From Diphasiastrum complanatum (taxonomy: Eukaryota > Streptophyta > Lycopodiopsida > Lycopodiales > Lycopodiaceae), in assembly GCA_029204225.1 (NCBI GenBank), contig CM055096.1, positions 39,904,461 through 39,968,460 on the forward strand: DNA of 64,000 nt. The letters are read 5' to 3'. This document shows positions 11,941 through 22,929 of this stretch, piece by piece (positions within the stretch are counted from its first letter, which is position 1; each line of letters starts with the position of its first letter). The position numbers and the translations under genes were made by a program. The notes beneath the pieces were generated by a model. That model was not told the DNA's origin. It did not search any database and worked only from the letters and a program-made list of their open reading frames with translations.

Positions 11941-13037
11941 CGCATCTATTGCCAAAGCCTTGCTAGCTCTCCACCCTGATTTTGACAAAAAAATACACAA
12001 AATTGCTTCATGACACAAAATCATTCTTGCTCCACAAAGGACCAAGAAGATCAGCCAAGTACCATGGGGTACAAGTATTTGATCAGATATCATGATATCA
12101 ACATACGTACTCTAGAACGTGGCTAATCTGCCACTCTTGTAATTCTTGATTAGTTGTAGATGTGAATCTTTCTGATTTGGAAGTTACATGACGTGACACA
12201 AAAAAGTTCGCAAACTTTATACTTTTTGCTTGATACATAATATTGTAAGACAAAAATATATAGAATACATGTCCGCCTGTGAGCGAGACAATTTTGTAAG
12301 AGGATCAACAGATCCAGAAGTCCGCTAGTAAGCGAGACAGTTTTCGTGAGAGAATTGTATTTCTCTCACGCCAATGCACTATGTGAATTTGTCGCATAGT
12401 GCTTGAAATCAGAAGATCAATAGATAATGTTGTAGCTATTATGCGCATATTATTATGAATGATTGTATGATCTCGAATGAATATTTGTCTGTTACTATTC
12501 GTGTATCTGATTCACTTGTTTATTCAATTTTGCACATTGGTTTGATTTTGTTGAATGCTATAATAATCTATAATGTAGATCAACAGTGTCTGTCTACATT
12601 CTAGAGGATTGTAGGAATAATATAGCCGGCAGTGACCAGAAATCATATCTGAATTCCACACGAACTGATTTTATTCGTGAATGCTTTTGTCTTGTTTCAC
12701 TTCGCGATCACTTGGCTATAAGCGTAAATCAACTTCAGCGCTCATTTAAGTTTCGTTTCGCTTCGCTTCATTTCTTCTAGTTTCATTTCATTTTGTTTCG
12801 TCTTGTTACAGAGTCTGATTGATCTTTTTCGTGGATTCTTCTCTTTTGTCTAGTTTTGCTTTGTTTCATTTTGTTTTGTTTCATTGCAGAGCTTGATTGG
12901 ATCGCGAATTCTTCTCGAGCAAAAATTATTCGTGATCAGAACAGTTTCACAAAATGTTCTCAAATCGTTCAAGAGATTCCTATCAGTTCATTACCAGAAT
13001 TTTACTGGAAATTTGAATTTGCACAATTTTTCTATCA
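11941..13037 (+). repeat. 5' LTR of copia F (about 1.1 kb)
   Basis: From 11945 it aligns with 14537-15639 along its length, ending CTATCA before the primer site. The first four bases differ (CGCA against TGTT in the 3' copy), so the exact left edge is uncertain. It contains strings of TTTCG/TTTCA runs at 12690-12890. Confidence 0.85.
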
Positions 13038-13038
13038 G

Positions 13039-13054
13039 TGGTATCAGAGCCACC
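13039..13054 (+). other. Primer binding site of copia F
   Basis: TGGTATCAGAGCCACC follows the LTR after one base, as in plant copia elements primed by initiator tRNA-Met. Confidence 0.9.
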
Positions 13055-13151
13055 TTGTCATAGTCTGACATAGCCGAAAAGCTATCAGATCTAGGAGGCT
13101 AAGCATTCAAACAAAGAACCATTAACAAGTGAGAACACAAATTCAAGAGCA

Positions 13152-13319
13152 ATGGCTTCAATAAGCAACATACAATCCAAGATCTGTACAGTTTTGGATT
13201 CATCAGAATCTAACTTCCTAGCATGGAAGGTTAAGACCTCACTGATACTAAAGGGAGAAGGATTATTCCCCTGGGTAGATGGCACTGAGGACCGAGAAGA
13301 TAGCCTTCTTGCATGGTGA
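13152..13319 (+). pseudogene. gag N-terminus of copia F (truncated)
   Basis: ATG 13152 begins a copia capsid start (SSESNFLAWKVKTSLILKG). After about 50 codons the sequence becomes RT: the bases 13303-13318 read as the end of this frame and, in another frame, as AFLHGELDKEVYIDQPP of RT. The rest of gag is deleted. Confidence 0.8.
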
Positions 13320-14532
13320 GCTAGACAAAGAAGTCTACATCGATCAACCCCCCAGGATAAATCTCGAATTCACTTCCTACTTATGCATGCAAAATGCATA
13401 GGAGTATCTATGATCTGAAGCAGTCAGCGCGACAATGGTACAAGAAGAAAGATCAAGCCCTAAAATCCTTAAAATTCAAGCCACTAATGGCTGATTCCAA
13501 TGTCTATGTAAGAATTACAGATGGGAAGATTATCATTGTAGCTGTGTATGTGGACGACACTCTAATACTCTACAAGAGTGAGAAGCTTATTGCTGAAGTG
13601 AAGAATGATATCTTAAAACATTTCAAGTTTGTAGATCTGGAAGAAGTCAGGTGTTACCTTGGCTTATAGATTGATAGGGACTATGAGGGAGGTAGATTGT
13701 ACCTTCATCAATCTAGATATACCCATAAAATCTTAAAATATTTTGGGATGCTGAATTGCAACGGAGCAAATACTCCAATGCTTGAAGCAACAGTACTAAC
13801 GAATGAAAATTGTTCAAGGACTGAAGAAGAAAGACAATTGATGCAACTTACACCATACAAGAAGCTGATCGGATCACTGATGTACCTTACAGATAACACA
13901 CGTCCTGAAATTGCTTATGTCATATTCCAGATGAGCCAATTTTTTACAAATCTAGGCTCGACTCATTGGAAAATTGCAAAACAAATTTTGCAATATCTTC
14001 AATTAACAAAAGATTTTGGTTTGTGTTATTCTCATAATGCAGGGTTCCAGATGCATTTCTACAGGGATGCTAGTTGGGCATCCCTCAAGGACAACTACAA
14101 AAGTGTCTCAGGAGGATGCACCATCGTGTCGAGAGTAGCAATTCTCTGGGTCAGCAAGAAACAGACCATTGTGGCTCCGTCATCCTGCAAAGTTGAGGAC
14201 ATAGCGACAGCAAAGATGGCCAATGAAATAATTTGGCTCAAACAGTTCCTTGATGAACTCAGCGAAACAAGGAATGAACCTCTAATTTCGTAGATGGTAC
14301 ATCTGACAAAAGACCCTGTGTTTCACTCAAGGACGAAACACATTGCAATCAGGTACCACTTGATAAGAGATCTAATCAAAAAGAAGATGTTGCAGACTAC
14401 TTTCATTGGAACAAAGGAGATGGTAGCTGACATTTTCACAAAGGCCTTAGACAAAGGTCTATTTGAGAGACAGAGGAGCAGTCTTGGAGTTGTCAAACTA
14501 TCTTGCTTTGAGAGGGAGCTGAAGAAACAAAA
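13303..14532 (+). pseudogene. RT and RNase H of copia F (broken)
   Basis: The RT part has the FLHGELDKEVYIDQ segment, SIYDLKQSARQWYKK and the YVDDTLIL catalytic box (about 13549). A TAG at about 13667 and another at 14291 break it. The connection domain (YKKLIGSLMYL), the RNase H DASWAS motif (about 14065) and the C-terminal HIAIRYHLIRDL segment are readable. The RNase H Glu region reads SSCKVEDIATA, where plant elements usually have SSCEAEY. The upstream deletion and stops rule out activity. Confidence 0.85.
14510..14532 (+). other. Polypurine tract of copia F
   Basis: A purine-rich stretch ending GAAGAAACAAAA lies directly before the TG of the 3' LTR. This is the plus-strand priming site in LTR elements. 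Confidence 0.75.
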
Positions 14533-15639
14533 TGTTTCTATTGCCAAAGCCTTGCTAGCTCTCCACCCTGATTTTGACAGAAAAGACATGAAATTGTTTC
14601 GCGACACAAAATCATTCTTGCTCCACAAAGGACCAAGAAGATCAGCCAAGTACCATGGCGTACAAGTAATTGATCAGATATCATGACATCAGCAAAAGTA
14701 CTCTAGAACGTGGCTAATCTGTCACTCTTGTAATTCGTGATTAATTGTATATGTTTAATCTTTCTGATCTGGAAGTTACACGACGCGACACAAAAAAGTT
14801 CGTGAACTATATACTTTCTACTTGACACATAATATTGTAAGACGAAAATATATAGAATACATGTCCGCCTATGAGCGAGACAATTTTCTAAGAGGATCAA
14901 CAGATCCAGAAGTCCGCTAGTAAGCAAGACATTATTCGTGAGAGAATTGTATTTCTCTCACGCCAATGCACTATGTGGATCTGTTGCACAGTGCTTGAAA
15001 TTAGAAGATCAATAGATAATATTGTAGCTGTTATGCGCATATTATTCTGAATGATTGTATGATCTCGAATGAATATTTGTCTGCTACTATTCGTGTATTT
15101 GTATCACTTGTTTATTCAATTACGCACATTGGTTTGATTTTATTGAATGCTATAATAATCTATAACGTAGATCAACAGTGTCTGTCTACATTCTGGAGAA
15201 TTGTAGGAATGATATAGTCGGTAGTGACCAGCAATCATATCTGAATTCCACACGAACTGATTTTATTCACGAATGCTTTCACTTTGTTTCGCTTTGTTTC
15301 ACTTCGTGTTCACTTGGATATAAGTGTAAATCAACTTCAGAGCTCATTTAAGTTTTGTTTCACTTCACTTCATTTTTTCTAGTTTTGTTTCGTCTCGTTA
15401 CAGAGCCTGATTGATCTTTTTCGTGGATTCTTCTCTTTTGTCTAGTTTTGCTTCATTTCGTTTCATTTCGTTTTGTTTCGTTTCATTGCAGAGCTTGACT
15501 GGATCGCAAATTCTTCTCGAGCAAAAATTATTTGTGATCAAAATAGTTTCGCGAATCGTTCACAAATCGTTCAAGAGATTCCTATCAGTTCGTTACCAGA
15601 ATTTTACTGGAAATTTGAATTTGCACAATTTTTCTATCA
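14533..15639 (+). repeat. 3' LTR of copia F (1,107 bp)
   Basis: It runs TGTTTCTATT to CTATCA and matches the 5' copy with moderate divergence. The pol reading frame runs on into this LTR to a stop at 14684-14686, about 50 codons past its start. The LTR-encoded tail is also readable in the 5' copy at 11945-12100. Confidence 0.9.
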
Positions 15640-15805
15640 TGTGACATTGCGGTTTGGAGCTCCATGAACCCGCAGCACATGGCCTTACCTGCACCTCCAA
15701 GGCCAGCTAACAATCAAACAGCCCAAGTGAACTTAACAATAGCAGAGCACAATGTACCATCCCCACCTAAGCAGCAATAGTGGTATGGTTTGGATGAGCT
15801 ATATG
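15640..15805 (+). pseudogene. gag of gypsy H1, second segment
   Basis: This piece between copia F and element G reads as a Pro/Gln-rich gag linker (MALPAPPRPANNQTAQVN) and WYGLDELY. A TAG lies just before the Trp. Bases 15801-15805 (ATATG) are the left target duplicate of element G. Confidence 0.65.
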
Positions 15806-16279
15806 AGTTGAAATTCTGTTAGGATCTAGTGCAGTATGCAGATCACATCACACAATCACCATAGCCACTCCTCACAAGCTCTCAAAGATGGCACAACAAA
15901 AGTTAATACTATTATGAAGAAACATTGTACATATAGCAAAGCCTCAAACTGCATGGGCTCAACAGCTGTCACTAAACTGGCCTACCACCTGCCAAACTAG
16001 AGTTAGGTCAAATATGGCGACATATACTAACAAACCCAGAACATGCCCCTGAGTATAGCATAATGAACTCAAAATCATTGTACAGGCTAATTTCTTCCTA
16101 TGTGTGGCTACCTGGCTAACCCAAGTAGTCGTTTACGGGATCAGTGCCTGATCAATATATCCTAACCGGTCACGTCCTGAACACAACTGAATACAACAAA
16201 TCTAATTAATTGTACACTAATTACATCATCACATTTAGAGCTTATACTAATGAATCAGATCACAAGCTGATTTCTAACT
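15806..16279 (-). repeat. 3' LTR of element G (474 bp)
   Basis: It aligns along its full length with 19671-20144 with scattered substitutions (about 95% identical by eye). On the minus strand it begins AGTTAGAAATC and ends ATTTCAACT, giving short inverted ends. Confidence 0.93.
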
Positions 16280-19200
16280 CTCTCCCTTAAGCTCAAATGT
16301 GATAAGAGTGAAAAACAATAATTTGTAGCAATGTCTGGAGTGGGCCAAAGGATGTTATGCATATCCTACTACTCTGTACTTGACTCACACTCAAGCACAC
16401 CAATAAACCACCAGGTTTGACTTACAAAATATCATGCAACCACAATGCTCATACAGAGAGTCTACCACACTCTCGACCAACTGACTTGTCCCCAATTCGA
16501 CTTGAACACAAGTGGACCACATACATGGCTCAAACTGAGGAAATCCCATTGCCACCATGAGACGTATATCCTCCATCTAGCTAGGCTGACATCCTATCAG
16601 ACACTTACAAGAACAAACCTGTAAAGCTGCCATAAATGAGCGACTGAGGCTCAACCTGAGGAAATCTTACTGCCACCATAAGACTATACCCTCACCGGAT
16701 AAACAGCTAGTAGACATAATCACAAGTCAAAGAGCATAAAATGACTATTTTGTTTTACTGTAGCAAATGCACAACCACATAAAACTCCGACTCAGATCTA
16801 GACTCCCGTGACAAGGCAACATGCAAGCCCACACACACTCATGCAAACCAACACGAATGATAAAGCGTCAAATACATGACCAAGGCCTGCCCATAAGTGG
16901 TATCTTGTCGTACCAACACCTGTGCCATTGTAGATCCGTTCCTTTCCGCTGGTCACAAAATCAAGTCCTCAACCATGGCCTGCAACTGTACCAAGATGCT
17001 CTCATGTCCAAGCATATCACATAGATTTCCTCATACATCATCCAAAATCAACCATCTCGAATCAATGAGTGCTCCAAGCCTCATCCCTGATGTATCTCCC
17101 AAACAAAGCTATGCTCCAAGCCACTTTGCCTTGACATCCTATCCAATAAGTTCTGAAAGTTGATCCCCATCCATTCTCCATGCTCCAAACACAAGAGTCT
17201 ACCAAGGACTCAACGAATGAATGTACACAAATCTCACCATAGGCTATACCTGAGTAGCTCGCCCATCTCCCAGAGATACTGATGATGATCTACCTGTCTT
17301 ACATCCCATGTAGGTTTAACTTTCCATTCTTGATGTTGCCAACTCTGATTTGACCGATACATAGGCCTCCCACCAAGGAGCCTATCTCACCACAACTGTA
17401 TCAATCATTAGCATCCAAGCCAAAGCAAATGCAAACTAGATCCACTATCGTGATGAATAACTCACCCACAATCCATAGCATATCAGGTAGGATAGCTCCA
17501 AAACCCTGTACCCTGTACCATCTGATCACCAAGTATCCATTACCCATTGATAGCTCCCCAAGAATCTGTCCACCTGTAGTGCAACTAGACTCCAACTAGA
17601 TCTAACCAAAAACTGCATCCTGCTTACCAAATAATGATGGATAGAAACAACATGTGATGCCAACTTGGAGATCACTGTGCATATAACCATGCAGCTCACC
17701 TGATTACTCGCCAAAGTATCAGCTGTCACTCCCTGATCAACCATCTCCATCCCTGTTGGCTCACAACCATGGGCATGCTGGATCCACATCACCCCATAAT
17801 GCAATCCATGCCCTCAAGATATGTACCACACCAGGTACACTCCATGCCACCTATCTCCAAGTAGGCTTGACCCATCCCTAAATCACCACATGATGCACCA
17901 GCTGAAGAACATCGTCCATACATCAAATGACATATCATACCTGAGCAATTGTAGCATCTCCTTGAGTGCCACCCCAATGGACTCATCATCCACATACTAT
18001 GCTCTCTTGATGTCTCCGATCTTGGTCACCATCCTGCTAGACAAGTCGCACTCAAAAGCATCACCTGCTCCACCTGGCTCCTAGCATCTGCTTGCTCTCC
18101 CAGGCTATGTGCCACCCGACACCATGCAAATTTGGCCCTACGGTATCCAAATAGCAAATGTAGCCCATCACTAGGTCACCCGCACTCCGCTTTATAGAAT
18201 GGTGATGAAAACACCCTGAAACACCTTTCTCCCTGCTTTGTGACGTTGCTCTGTCCGCTAGCTTTGAGCAGCCAGTTTCAGGGGTCATTTTGGCCCAAGG
18301 ATGGCCAAAATAGGTGTCCTCTAGCTATAGTTAGCCCCAAAACCATTTTCCTTGCAAAACTGAACTGTAACTTTGTAATGAAGTTTCTTAATGAAGAAAT
18401 GTCCTCTAGCATGTTGGGTCCAAATTCACATTTCAATGTGAAATTAATGAAAATAAGTCCTCATTTGACTTTGATTTCTTCATGGGCTCTTTCATCTTGC
18501 ATCCATTGGTTTAACGTGATCCTACGGCCTTCTCCTTGTCTTAGAGGCTTGATCTTTGTCATCGATCTGGTTGATGCAAGATCATATGGCCCTGCCTGCT
18601 CCTACACGTTGAAACAACTTTCTAGGTCCGCTAAAGACCTCCATGCACGGGCACTACAGTGCGACTGGGCACGCACGACTGGCCCGCGGCCTCCACGATC
18701 CTCCTCCATCTCTATATTCAAGCTTTCATCTCTCTCCATAACTATGGCTACCACCATAAATGGATCTAACTGCTTTTTCCCTCCACGGCCAGCTATGGCC
18801 ATCTGCCAGCTGCTCCATTATACCAGGGCACCCATGATCCTGTGTTTATAGATCAAAAAATGGTTGTCTACAATGAGGGATTAATCATTTTCAATCTTGA
18901 AACCCTTCTTGCCAAGCTATGGCTAATCCTAAAAATTAGAAACCCCTTCTCCTGCGGCCCGCAGCCATCCACGGCCTTCTAGAATTGGATTGACAATGCC
19001 AAAATGCCCTCCTATAGCCTCTGATAGCTCCATAATCAGTTTCCAATTGAGAGAAAACTAAAGTTTTTGCTCTGAAATACCTAGCTGTGAGAAGAAAGAG
19101 GATAACTTGGGCATTGCTAAGTCTTTTTCTGATCTCACACTTGCAACTACTACCATCACTGAGGTCGCCCTACCTCCAGTGTTCTGATGCAATTTACGGT

Positions 19201-19670
19201 TTGACAATTGGTGTGGTATCGACTGCAAACAAGCTAATTTTTTCAAAAATCTGTCAACACCTCACAAGACTGAAAATTTTCTAAATTTCCTCCGTTTTCA
19301 TCCAATCTGACCCTGTAAATTGCTATGGCTCTCTGTCACCGCTCTTTGCAAATCCCTTGCAAGCCCCGTTGCGCCAAACGACTGTCCACACAGTGAATAA
19401 CGTAGCCAACATCGATGATTTCTCCAAAACCACTGAAACTACAAGTTTCTCCGTGAATCCTCCCCGAAATCCACCTATGACAATCGTTCTGATCTTCCCT
19501 GAAGTTCCGATCGAAGGAACTTTGCTGTCTCCTGCCATCCGGACTACCGATACCCCGTATGAGTCCTCTCTCCTGAGACGCTCCGAGTGCTATTTTTTCC
19601 TGGTGAAAGACGCTATCCCATAGCTCCACCGGATCGTGCATACCTGCAACACCCTGATGCTCTGATGCCA
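16280..19670 (-). other. Internal region of element G, no coding domains
   Basis: Reading frames on both strands are short and resemble nothing I recognise. The longest, 18240-18851 on the plus strand, has no family features. A roughly 45-bp segment is duplicated imperfectly at about 16528-16575 and 16648-16695 (both contain CTGAGGAAATC followed by TGCCACCAT). Confidence 0.7.
19656..19670 (-). other. Primer binding site of element G
   Basis: On the minus strand TGGCATCAGAGCATC directly follows the LTR end. It differs from the common tRNA-Met site TGGTATCAGAGC by one base in the core. Confidence 0.75.
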
Positions 19671-20144
19671 AGTTGAAATTCTATTAGGATCTAGTGCAAT
19701 ATGCAGATCACATCACACAATCACCATAGCCACTCCTCACAAGCTCTCAAAGATGGCACAACAAAAGTTAATACTATTATGAAGAAACACTATACATATA
19801 TCAAAGCCCCAAACTGCATGGGCTCAACAAGTGTCACTAAACTGGCCTACCACCTGCCAAACTAGAGTTAGGCCCAATATGGCCACATATACTAACAAAC
19901 CCAGGACATGCCCCCGAGTATAGCGTAATGAACTCAAAATCACTGTACAGGCTAATTTCTTCCTACGTGTTGCTACCCAGCTAACCCAAGTAGCCATTTA
20001 CGGGATCAGTGCTCGATCAATATATCCCAACGGGTCACGTCCCGAACACAACTGAATACAGCAAATCTAATTAATTGTACACTAATTATATCATCACATT
20101 TAGAGCTTATACTAATGAATCAGATCACAAGCTGATTTCTAACT
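19671..20144 (-). repeat. 5' LTR of element G (474 bp)
   Basis: Partner of 15806-16279 and of equal length. It is followed on the plus strand by the ATATG duplicate. Confidence 0.93.
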
Positions 20145-20149
20145 ATATG

Positions 20150-20926
20150 TTGATCTGGCTATCAACAAATATTTTGTGACCTATGCTGCCCAACCTCAAC
20201 GTCAAGGTAGAAGAATTTACGGCTGCTATGGATACAGAGAAGGGAATAGATCACCAAATGTCCTCATAAGAGCATAGAATGCAGATACGGACATTGTTAC
20301 AAGAATTTCCCATTAAGACCTGGAGCAAGTGCACTCTAAAATTTGATCACAATGTAGACAATATCAACTCCAGGTAGGTTGCCACATAAATCTCCAATTC
20401 TCCATGTTTTGGTGCTAGCAATTACGCGATCCTAGAAACGGAAGGGAGTGGCACCATCACCGCCCTCTTCAGTATCATTGGCAGATGATCAACCTTTAGT
20501 CACAAAACCATATCCTAATGCAAAGGAAGAAGGACGACAATACCAGAGAATATGCCATTGGATACAAGAGGCCCGGGCAGAGGAAGTTACATGATCCAAG
20601 GAAACACCTATAGAATCTCTAGTTTTGAAGTTCCAGCACCACCAGTAGGCTCACCATTAAGAACAAATCTTAACAATTGTTTGCACCATCAAGAAATACC
20701 ATTCCAAATGGGAGAGCCTAAAGTTCCACAAACAAAATTGCTCACAAGTGTATTGACTAGCAGGATGAACTTATCTCTCGGAGACTTCTTGCGGATTGCA
20801 CCACAAGCAAAGGGCGTTCTGGCAGAATGGATCAATTCGGAACTTGAACCAACAACAAAAGAGCCCTTATATTGTCTTCAAAAGAACCAGCAATGTCTTC
20901 AATATTGGAGTGACATGGGAGAGTGA
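20150..20926 (+). pseudogene. gag C-terminal part of gypsy H1 (broken)
   Basis: It continues the frame interrupted at 15805 (YFVTYAAQPQRQG). A degraded knuckle region includes CRYGHCYKNFPLRP (about 20280-20320), which matches CVYGHYYKDCPTRP of H2. Several stops and shifts follow. The later segment (20552-20926) has KVPQTKLLTSVLTSRMNLSL and AKGVLAEW, matching the equivalent linker of H2 at 33539-33192. Confidence 0.7.
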
Positions 20927-21780
20927 GAAACACAACATCACCCTACCAATCAAACACAAGAGATACGAGGATGAAGTGACAATGGTAGATGGAGGATCTA
21001 GTGTCAACTTGATCTCCACTACCTTGTATCAGAAATGGGATGGTTTGCAAGGATTGAGGCCGACAAAATTTGCTATCAAACTAGTTGACTAGTCTTGTGT
21101 GAAACCAAAGGGTATAGTTGAAGACATCCCAGTAAAGATAGCAGGAGTGCAATTTGTAATCACCTTTGTGGTGATGGAAATTCTCGAGTCTCCTTCTGCC
21201 TATCGAGTTTTACTAGGAAGAACTTTGTTGAGAGTCACGCAAGTGGTTCACAACTGGGGGACCGTGAAACTCACCTTCAAGAATATAGAACTGGCTGTAA
21301 AGGTAGATCCAACCACTTGGGCGGTGAAACATATTACACTGAAAGCTGATGATGGTTTGTCCACCACATATCACAACATTGATCATCCAAGGCAAGCCAA
21401 GGGAGATCATTACGATTGTCAAATTGATATTGTGCGTTGGATGGAAGCATTAGCCACAATTGATTGTATGGATAGGCATGCATGTCATCCAAAATTAGAT
21501 ACGGAACCTAGCACATCTTCACCGAGAGGATACACCCTAGATATGTCGATAACGTATAGGGTGAACATGATCAACGTCGCATGGCTGGCAGCAGAACCTG
21601 TACCCGAGCAAGTTGAAGATGATTTGGTACCTTAGAAACATGCCTTTTCATATAACAAAGAAGTTGAGCTGACAGATGAATAGATCTTGCAACATTTGGA
21701 TCTTGATTGATATGAAATGAGAAGGATACTCAACCTCCACAAAAATCGCCAATAGCTAAAGTTTCCAAGGTACCAATCAC
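20927..21780 (+). pseudogene. Protease of gypsy H1 (broken)
   Basis: The retropepsin site reads VDGGSSVNLIS at about 20983-21015, with Gly in the second position of the usual D[ST]G. It is followed by KFAIKLVD, then a TAG at 21090-21092. The hallmark VEDIPVKIAGVQFVITFVV and YRVLLGRTLLR segments follow (21117-21230). The H2 copy carries the same blocks. Stops at about 21633 and 21681 end the readable frame. Confidence 0.8.
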
Positions 21781-21821
21781 TGTGAAGACTCAAATAAAAC
21801 AGTGCTAGAATCTACAATCAG

Positions 21822-22158
21822 GTGATCCGTTGGAGTGATCTACCGGAAGAAGCAATAGTTATGGTTGATGTAGACATTTGCAATCATGAAGTGAATATCA
21901 AGCTAGTTCTCCAGAGGGATAACAATTGTTTATGTGAGAGAACAATTGACACCCACTCAGTTCATGAGATTACGTACTCTATTAGTGAAATGCAAGGACA
22001 ATTTTGCATGGACATACAAATATTTGAAGGGTATACCACCAGTCATAGTCCAACACACCATACCCTTGGTGGATGGAGTAGTCCCCAAGGTGAGCCGATA
22101 TTATCACTACAATCCTAACTACACGAAGCTAATCAAACATGAGTTTCAATATCTTTGA
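21822..22158 (+). pseudogene. Start of reverse transcriptase, gypsy H1 (truncated)
   Basis: After a frame change at about 21930 the frame reads LLVKCKDNFAWTYKYLKGIPP and the IPLVDGVVPKVSRYY segment. These are the gypsy sequences just ahead of the RT fingers, and H2 has the same text. The element ends at 22158; no catalytic RT residues remain. Confidence 0.8.
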
Positions 22159-22929
22159 TATCTTTCATGATCAAGAGAAAGGTAAGCAAGTGGAAGTGAC
22201 ACACTTGCTTTACTTACATGTTTTGGAGAATCTTCTTGTGTAAATGATGCTATGCAAGTGGATGGATGTTTTCATGATTTTTTTGGCAACTAATGGATCT
22301 GGAAAAGAGGTCTTAGTCAATGGCTTTGATGGTCAAGTGGAAGATCAAGAGGTTGATCTCAAAGGGCTTCAACAACAAAAAAGGGAAAGTGGCAATTTGG
22401 AGCTAGTCAAGAGCATCAAACTTAGGGTCATTTGAAAAAGATGTTTTGGATCAGTTTTTGCAGGAGTCTTCATACTCAAGTAAGGTCAAAAGAAAAACAA
22501 GAAAGTGTTGTTCAAGTTTACTTTACTTCTTCTATCTCATGTTTGATCAATTTCATGTGGATGTGTGCAAATTGTCAAGATATGGTAAAACTAGCTACAT
22601 TGGTTTGCACCATTTTGATGTTGGAGTTGTACTAGCATTCTTGGCTGATTTTGCTGATGGAAATGAAGCTAATGGAGGTTCATTATGTCAGTCATTCATG
22701 GCCAAATCATCAAGTTTTGATGATATCTTGTGCCAAGATGGAGATGGAGGCTCAATCATGGAGTTTTATGGTGGAGACATATTAAGAAAGGACAAAGTTG
22801 GAGGAGACAAGCAAGCAAATGGTCATCACTCACGTGTATTGTTTGGTTGCTGTAATTTTTCAAAGAGTTCAAAGTTTGAAGCATGGAGGAATAATTTCAT
22901 TTACATTCTATTTGGTTCTTCATGTTCTA
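22159..22929 (+). other. Unassigned stretch with a 162-codon open frame
   Basis: A frame at 22446-22934 is open, but I recognise no domain, and it ends at the LTR of copia C. The stretch is the left flank of copia C and is probably continuous with 28773 onward, because TTCTA (22925-22929) and TTATA (28773-28777) look like a decayed target duplication. Confidence 0.4.

Larger units (their letters stand above)
11941..15639 (+). mobile_element. Ty1/copia retrotransposon F, internally deleted, both LTRs present
   Basis: It has a 5' LTR (11941-13037), primer site (13039-13054), a short gag start joined to the RT C-terminal half and RNase H, a polypurine tract (14510-14532) and a 3' LTR (14533-15639). 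The internal region is only about 1.5 kb. About two thirds of gag and all of protease, integrase and the first half of RT are deleted at a junction near 13300. It sits inside the gag of gypsy H1. I could not find a convincing 5-bp target duplication: CGCAA precedes and TGTGA follows. Confidence 0.9.
15801..20149 (-). mobile_element. LTR element G, large non-coding (LARD-like), complete with target duplication
   Basis: Two 474-bp direct LTRs (15806-16279 and 19671-20144) flank about 3.4 kb. ATATG occurs directly on both sides (15801-15805 and 20145-20149). The minus strand is the sense strand: a primer-site-like TGGCATCAGAGCATC lies at 19670-19656 directly inside the right LTR. A purine tract ending GGGAGAG (minus) lies directly inside the left LTR. 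The internal region has no gag or pol domain that I can read, so the element is non-autonomous. The LTR ends are AGTT...AACT, not the usual TG...CA. Confidence 0.9.
11670..22158 (+). mobile_element. Ty3/gypsy retrotransposon H1, split by two insertions
   Basis: Three segments form one element on the plus strand: 11670-11940 (gag with a knuckle), 15640-15805 (gag) and 20150-22158 (end of gag, protease, start of RT). The gaps hold copia F and LTR element G. At the G site, removing G and one ATATG duplicate restores one continuous gag reading frame. The family matches H2 (34936-30577, minus). It ends at 22158 in the segment before the RT core, with no LTR visible. Confidence 0.8.

Noticed and set aside
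18240-18851. A 203-codon open frame on the plus strand
   Set aside because: It lies antisense in the non-coding element G, has no recognisable domain and a composition typical of chance frames.
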